Shown: piece after piece, positions 17,501-18,200 of the stretch
Layout: each line of letters starts with the position of its first letter
How positions within the stretch are numbered: position 1 is the first letter of the stretch
Assembly: GCF_000003605.2 (NCBI RefSeq)
Contig: NW_003108084.1
Coordinates: 374,575 to 392,774 of the forward strand
Origin: Saccoglossus kowalevskii
Lineage: Eukaryota; Hemichordata; Enteropneusta; Harrimaniidae
DNA: 18,200 nt
Reading direction: 5' to 3'
Notes under the pieces: model-generated
Told to the model about the DNA's origin: nothing
Databases searched by the model: none
Seen by the model: only the letters and a program-made list of their open reading frames with translations
Translations under genes and position numbers: made by a program

Positions 17501-17727
17501 CTGACTTGGGAAGGTGTAAACAGAAGACATACTCAGTGGGCTTCTCATTGGTTGAGAGTGTCCCTGAGATTTCATTACAGGCGATGTGCGACTTGGTGAC
17601 GACGTACTCAATTCTGTAGCACGTACATCAGGTTCAGATTCACGTTTTATTCTCTGGATGTCAAGTTTTTCCAACTCTTTGAAGACTTTTTCTCTCTGTC
17701 GTTTGGACATTCTTCCAAATTTCACAG
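7958..17727 (-). CDS. Nuclear receptor, NR1 subfamily, ROR/HR3-like (NR1F); 3' six exons, 5' partial
   Basis: This is a ligand-regulated or constitutive DNA-binding transcription factor acting in the nucleus. The spliced product is join(7958..8220, 12679..12801, 13845..13952, 15104..15236, 15813..15934, 17374..17727) on the minus strand: 1103 nt, 367 residues, then TAA. All five introns are GT-AG; four donors are GTAAGT and one is GTAGGT. Residues 1-16 (AVKFGRMSKRQREKV) match the extension after the second zinc finger of ROR/HR3 receptors. E75/Rev-erb has RFGRIPKREK there and also lacks AF-2, so NR1D is less likely. Residues 17-118 are a Ser/Thr/Pro/Gln-rich hinge. Residues 120 to about 358 form the LBD, with the NR signature at 182-201 and AF-2 at 353-358. 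The zinc-finger exons are not in the window. NR1 membership is firm. NR1F is inferred from motif alignment from memory, and the LBD is divergent enough that a lineage-specific NR1 paralogue is possible. Confidence 0.9.
8480..8509 (+). repeat. (ATT)n microsatellite
   Basis: About ten uninterrupted ATT triplets lie in the largest intron, 260 bp upstream (in gene sense) of the last exon. Confidence 0.95.
8621..8779 (+). repeat. 28-bp minisatellite, 5.7 perfect copies
   Basis: The unit is ATGCCCTCTATGGCAACTCA + ATAGATTT, starting at 8621, 8649, 8677, 8705, 8733 and 8761 (the last truncated after 19 bases). All copies are identical, so the array is young or homogenised. The core GCCCTCTATGGC recurs in diverged form at 9189-9260 and 16172-16184. 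Confidence 0.97.
8785..9178 (+). mobile_element. Foldback element with ~114-bp inverted arms inside the minisatellite
   Basis: The left arm (8785-8898) and right arm (9064-9178) are inverted copies. A nearly perfect stretch of about 50 bases in the left arm, GGCGTCCTTTGCGAATGGC through GGTAACTAGTAAT (8796-8838), has one mismatch. The inner parts are more diverged (GGCC-GACTCCGGCCCA versus GGGCC-GATTCTGGCCCA). The loop is about 165 bp. The left arm contains a perfect CRE-type TGACGTCA (8890-8897) and two copies of CATG-GACTAAGTG. Open frames on both strands here arise from the arms and are not genes. Minisatellite units flank it on both sides in the same direction, so it looks like an insertion. 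Confidence 0.8.
9188..9263 (+). repeat. Diverged 28-bp minisatellite units on the far side of the foldback element
   Basis: Three units follow the foldback element in the same direction as the perfect array: TATGCCCTCTACATCAACTC with AATAAATTT, TCTGCCTTCTATGGCTACTC with AATAAAAG, and TATGCCCTCTATGGCAACA (partial). They have several substitutions each, unlike the identical copies at 8621-8779. Confidence 0.8.
9788..9801 (+). promoter_or_regulatory. RFX X-box match
   Basis: GTTGTCAAGGCAAC fits the X-box consensus RYYNYY-N2-RRNRAC at every position and is nearly palindromic. It is in the largest intron. Sequence match only. Confidence 0.4.
10318..10380 (+). repeat. 11-bp perfect inverted repeat with 41-nt loop
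   Basis: CGCACAATTCA (10318-10328) and TGAATTGTGCG (10370-10380) are exact inverse copies. The enclosed sequence is richer in GC than the surrounding intron. No function is recognised, and two 11-mers could be the ends of a tiny decayed element. Confidence 0.4.
10960..11140 (-). mobile_element. MITE-like element, family A (minus-strand copy)
   Basis: Read on the minus strand, it starts TTAACCTTTTAAATGCCC (11140 leftwards), matching the family A terminus. It then contains AATTTTAGACCAAATGAATA, matching the family core. The far end is blurred in an A-rich stretch near 10960. The 91-codon open stretch across this region (10790-11065) is low-complexity and not a gene. Confidence 0.5.
11565..12090 (+). 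repeat. Block of diverged, roughly 130-190-bp dispersed repeat units
   Basis: Recurring strings are GCTTGATT-TGATGATTTTT or GCTTGATTTTTACGATTTTT, and CATCTTG-ATC-GATCGT-AAAC or CCATTTTGAATCAGATC. Also recurring are AAGTTTGAA-GTAATC or AAGTTTTAACAAAATCC. About 2.5-3 units are visible. The block ends in a CA-rich tail (CACACATGCACAGACACACA, 12019-12038), the form of many non-autonomous repeats in marine invertebrates. No coding sequence is seen. Confidence 0.55.
12271..12475 (+). mobile_element. MITE-like element with a perfect 23-bp inverted repeat
   Basis: ATCCTGGTACTTTTGTTGGT+ATA (12291-12313) is exactly inverted at 12434-12456. The symmetry continues more weakly outward: GACCCCTAAAGG at 12273 pairs with CCAGAGGTC at 12464. 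The loop is 120 bp. The outer left sequence GACC-CTAAAGGTCACACATC is also found on the minus strand at 5564-5586, so a second, partial copy exists. It lies about 200 bp inside the largest intron from the 12679 donor. Confidence 0.7.
12664..12676 (-). promoter_or_regulatory. Perfect DR1 nuclear-receptor element at a splice donor
   Basis: On the minus strand this reads AGGTCA A AGGTCA, two perfect half-sites spaced by one base. That is the classical DR1 bound by RXR heterodimers, HNF4, PPAR and COUP-TF. It starts at intron base +3 of the exon 12801-12679, so its first bases overlap the U1-pairing part of the donor. The sequence match is exact; any binding in vivo is inference. Confidence 0.6.
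12679..12801 (-). CDS. Exon 5 of 6: LBD helices 8-9
   Basis: The exon has 123 nt, phase 1 in and out. The acceptor is AACTTTTTCAG and the donor GGAG|GTAGGT. It encodes residues 241-280 with split Ala240 and Asp281. LSEEEIALFSAVVLITG (264-280) is the highly conserved L-x-E-D/E-EIAL-x-x-A-x-VL helix 8-9 motif of NR1 receptors; RORs read LTEDEIALFSAFVLMS. The donor is the only one of the five that is not GTAAGT. The bases just inside the intron form a perfect DR1 nuclear-receptor site (see the separate entry). The split codon plus the next exon gives GDRQGL, matching the ADRSWL step of RORs. Confidence 0.95.
13047..13210 (+). mobile_element. MITE-like element, family A (intronic copy)
   Basis: This copy sits in the intron between the 12801-12679 and 13952-13845 exons. 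The right end GGCACTCAAAGGTT matches the family A terminus. The internal TTTTAAACCAAATGGACATA matches the core and is the basis of the family consensus. The left terminus is eroded. Just outside the right end is AGGTTCAAAGGTCA, two half-sites two bases apart. Confidence 0.55.
13651..13664 (+). promoter_or_regulatory. RFX X-box match
   Basis: GTTGTCATGGAAAC fits RYYNYY-N2-RRNRAC at every position. It lies in the intron between exons 13845 and 12801. Sequence match only. Confidence 0.4.
13845..13952 (-). CDS. Exon 4 of 6: LBD helices 5-7
   Basis: The exon has 108 nt, phase 1 in and out. The acceptor is TTCATTTCAG and the donor TTAG|GTAAGT. It encodes residues 205-239 with split Gly204 and Ala240. 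KSGGLEVILIRLGRLFD matches the ROR pattern KAG-x-LEVV-x-IRMCRAF. The two arginines of the I-R-x-x-R motif, which in RORs line the polar end of the sterol pocket, are kept as R212 and R215. The following TFPMWDGNF is in the place of the beta-turn segment VYFDGKY, retaining D-G. The plus strand of this exon also contains TGACGTCA (13903-13910), but it is explained by the Asp-Val-Thr codons. Confidence 0.92.
13953..15103. other. Intron between exons 4 and 3; no repeat family recognised
   Basis: An 85-codon open frame on the minus strand (14323-14580) has no recognisable domain and no in-phase splice sites fitting the receptor. TCCCATAATGCAATTG on the minus strand (15018-15033) resembles the core of the ZNF143-type motif at 16317. 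Confidence 0.5.
15104..15236 (-). CDS. Exon 3 of 6: LBD helices 2'-5 with the nuclear receptor signature
   Basis: The exon has 133 nt, phase 0 in and phase 1 out. The acceptor is CTCATTCACAG and the donor TCAG|GTAAGT. It encodes residues 160-203 plus the first base of G204. TKDEVWLKMAEYLT corresponds to the NKQREVMWQLC region of RORs. HFAKMIPGFLNFCQEDQIVL (181-200) is a textbook nuclear receptor LBD signature, F-A-K-x4-F-x6-DQ-x-x-L, spanning helices 3 to 5. It is almost the same as the FAK-GF-CQ-DQIVL pattern of RORs. Lys184 sits where the helix 3 charge-clamp lysine that holds the coactivator LxxLL helix is expected. This is the strongest single piece of family evidence in the window. Confidence 0.95.
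15466..15600 (+). mobile_element. Dispersed MITE-like element, family B, copy 2
   Basis: It starts GTTTATAGTCTGCACTTTTT and ends AAAAAAAGTGCAGAACAATT then TGGGTGAGAAAGTCTGGTGAA. The inner inverted repeat GTCTGCACTTTTTT / AAAAAAAGTGCAG is well kept. It lies in the 1.4-kb intron upstream... more exactly, between exons 15813 and 15236. Confidence 0.68.
15813..15934 (-). CDS. Exon 2 of 6: start of the ligand-binding domain (helix 1 region)
   Basis: The exon has 122 nt, phase 1 in and phase 0 out. The acceptor ends TACTTGTAG and the donor is TGG|GTAAGT. It encodes D119 (split codon) to W159. The segment DQLTTAVTISHHQTCIYSP aligns by eye with the helix 1 segment of RORs (xELxxLAxxIxxSHxETCxYxxEEL), sharing the H-x-TC-x-Y core. 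Near its end is KVKSEPS (152-158), a second psi-K-x-E sumoylation-type motif with a following proline. A competing upstream acceptor (TTTTCAG at 15972-15978) would bring an in-frame stop (TAG at 15935-15937), so the acceptor at 15935 is preferred. The exon is short on acidic LBD hallmarks, but phase, position and the H-x-TC motif make it convincing. Confidence 0.86.
16311..16334 (+). promoter_or_regulatory. ZNF143/Staf-type motif (SBS-like)
   Basis: TTACATTCCCAGAATGCATT followed by GCAC matches the vertebrate ZNF143 long motif ACTACAATTCCCAGAATGCA with a one-base gap. It lies in the intron between exons 17374 and 15934. The match is striking, but the motif also occurs inside repeats, so function is unproven. 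Confidence 0.4.
16495..16735 (+). mobile_element. MITE-like element, family A (most diverged copy)
   Basis: It contains CTAATTTTAGACCAAACAGA, aligned with the family core, and ends in TTGGTGCTCGAAAGGTTA, like the family A right terminus. It lies in the intron between the 17374 and 15934 exons, only about 40 bp from a family B copy. The left end is uncertain. Confidence 0.4.
16773..16928 (+). mobile_element. Dispersed MITE-like element, family B, copy 3
   Basis: It starts CATTTATAGTCTGCAATTTC and ends with AAAAAAGTGCAGACAAATTT, TGGGCGAGACAGTCTGG and AGGTGAAAA. Shared with copy 1 are AGAAGA-TG-GACAAAAATAGC and the whole right half. It is in the intron between exons 17374 and 15934. Confidence 0.68.
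17101..17373. other. Intron sequence next to the hinge exon donor
   Basis: AT-rich intron without recognised repeats; nothing seen beyond the GTAAGT donor. Confidence 0.5.
17374..17727 (-). CDS. Exon 1 of 6 visible: post-zinc-finger extension and hinge
   Basis: The exon has 354 nt, enters in phase 1 (its first two bases finish an Ala codon) and leaves in phase 1. The acceptor reads TTCTTCACAG and the donor CTTG|GTAAGT. It encodes residues 1-118. The first 11 residues, AVKFGRMSKRQ, are the ROR/HR3-type C-terminal extension, which in RORs contacts the AT-rich 5' flank of the AGGTCA half-site. A basic, charged helix follows (EKVFKELEKLDIQRIKRE, 14-31). After it comes a long stretch rich in Ser, Thr, Pro, Gln and Met (about 39-108), typical of a disordered hinge. 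IKRE followed by SEP (28-34) fits a SUMO synergy-control motif. The exon ends in PRQAEL, just before the LBD. It is the longest open stretch in the window. The reading frame is open upstream into the intron, but the splice acceptor and homology fix the exon start. Confidence 0.92.
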
Positions 17728-18200
17728 CTGTGAAGAAAAAATAAATCATCAAATCAAAGAAAGCTTAGAAAGAATTGGAAACACATTAAATATAAGTTGA
17801 AATTACTTAGCTTAAAACTAATTATGCAAATCAGAAAATTAATATGAACAGATTTGAGTGTAAAACTAATGAGGTCTGCACAATGTCACAGAAAATCTAT
17901 GTTTCCAAGTTTAATTGAAATGTGATTAGAACCAAAAAATTATGAATTATTATGTTTATTAGGGAATTAATATGAACAGATTTTTACCCCAAACTAATTA
18001 GGTTTGTACATTGTCCTAGAGCATCTTTGTACTAAGTTTCATTGAAATGGAATAATTAGTACTTTAGATATCAGTGTGAAAGCTGAAAATTGGTTAATTA
18101 TGCAAATTAGGTAATTAATATGTACAGATTTTAAACCACAATTATCCAGGTCTATCTATTGTCTACAGCATCCATGTACAAACATTCATTGATATGTGAT
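17728..18200 (-). repeat. Intron 5' of the visible exons, with a tandem repeat of about 130-150 bp (cut by window end)
   Basis: This is intron sequence upstream of the hinge exon. From 17821 three diverged copies of one unit begin at about 17821, 17949 and 18097. Each opens with ATTATG, followed by AATTAATATG-ACAGATT. Each continues with an ACTAAT-AGGTCT-CA-TGTC block, then a CAT-TATGTAC-AAGTTT-ATTGAAAT block. Copy spacing is about 128 and 148 bp. The array runs off the right edge. Its A/T-rich ATTGAAAT-type sequence resembles dispersed, non-coding repeats common in marine invertebrates. Confidence 0.7.

Noticed and set aside
17413-17619. 68-codon open frame on the plus strand across the hinge exon
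   Set aside because: It is the shadow of the real minus-strand exon, which has splice sites and ROR-type sequence.
17374-17727. E75/Rev-erb (NR1D) identity for the receptor
   Set aside because: The post-zinc-finger segment reads KFGRMSKRQREK rather than RFGRIPKREK, and the protein has an AF-2 helix (LHVELF), which Rev-erbs lack.
1-18200. tRNA, rRNA, CRISPR or bacterial operon features
   Set aside because: No cloverleaf B-box (GGTTCGAATCC), rRNA core, regularly spaced array with unique spacers, or ribosome-binding-site-led gene chain was seen; the window is eukaryotic.

Overview
The window looks like AT-rich nuclear DNA from a marine invertebrate. It has no long open reading frames except one exon. 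One gene is split by GT-AG introns of 0.6 to 4.5 kb. The rest is packed with short inverted-repeat elements, minisatellites and diverged dispersed repeats. An invertebrate deuterostome (for example a hemichordate) or a lophotrochozoan would fit, but the species cannot be fixed from the sequence.

The only gene I can support lies on the minus strand, from 17727 down to 7958. It is the 3' half of a nuclear receptor of subfamily NR1, most like the ROR/HR3 group (NR1F). Six exons (17727-17374, 15934-15813, 15236-15104, 13952-13845, 12801-12679, 8220-7958) join in one unbroken frame and encode 367 residues plus a stop. They cover the segment just after the second zinc finger, a Ser/Thr/Pro-rich hinge with two SUMO-type motifs, and a complete ligand-binding domain with a C-terminal AF-2 helix. 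The zinc-finger exons must lie beyond base 18200. Every junction keeps phase, and no exon appears to be missing between these six.

Layout from the left: 1-7957 is intergenic DNA or 3' UTR. It holds a hairpin-centred cluster of GGAGTC repeats (2385-2615), a TIR element ending in a DR1-like tandem (3044-3247), a small inverted-repeat element (3627-3740), a 37-bp tandem repeat (4667-4757), a higher-order tandem repeat (6246-6540), and copies of two MITE-like families. Bases 8221-12678 are the largest intron. It contains a 28-bp minisatellite, a foldback element lying between the intact and decayed parts of that minisatellite, a 0.5 kb diverged repeat block, and a 200-bp element with a perfect 23-bp inverted repeat. 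The smaller introns hold further copies of the two MITE families, RFX X-box matches and a ZNF143-type motif. The right edge (17821-18200) is a tandem repeat of about 130-150 bp that runs off the window.

The most interesting protein observation is in the receptor. The His (helix 11) and Tyr (helix 12) pair that locks the active form of vertebrate RORs appears to be swapped to Tyr and His. The most interesting regulatory observation is a perfect DR1 nuclear-receptor site that starts at intron base +3 of an LBD splice donor of this same gene. I found no convincing wholly new system; most of the unexplained structure is repeat biology.
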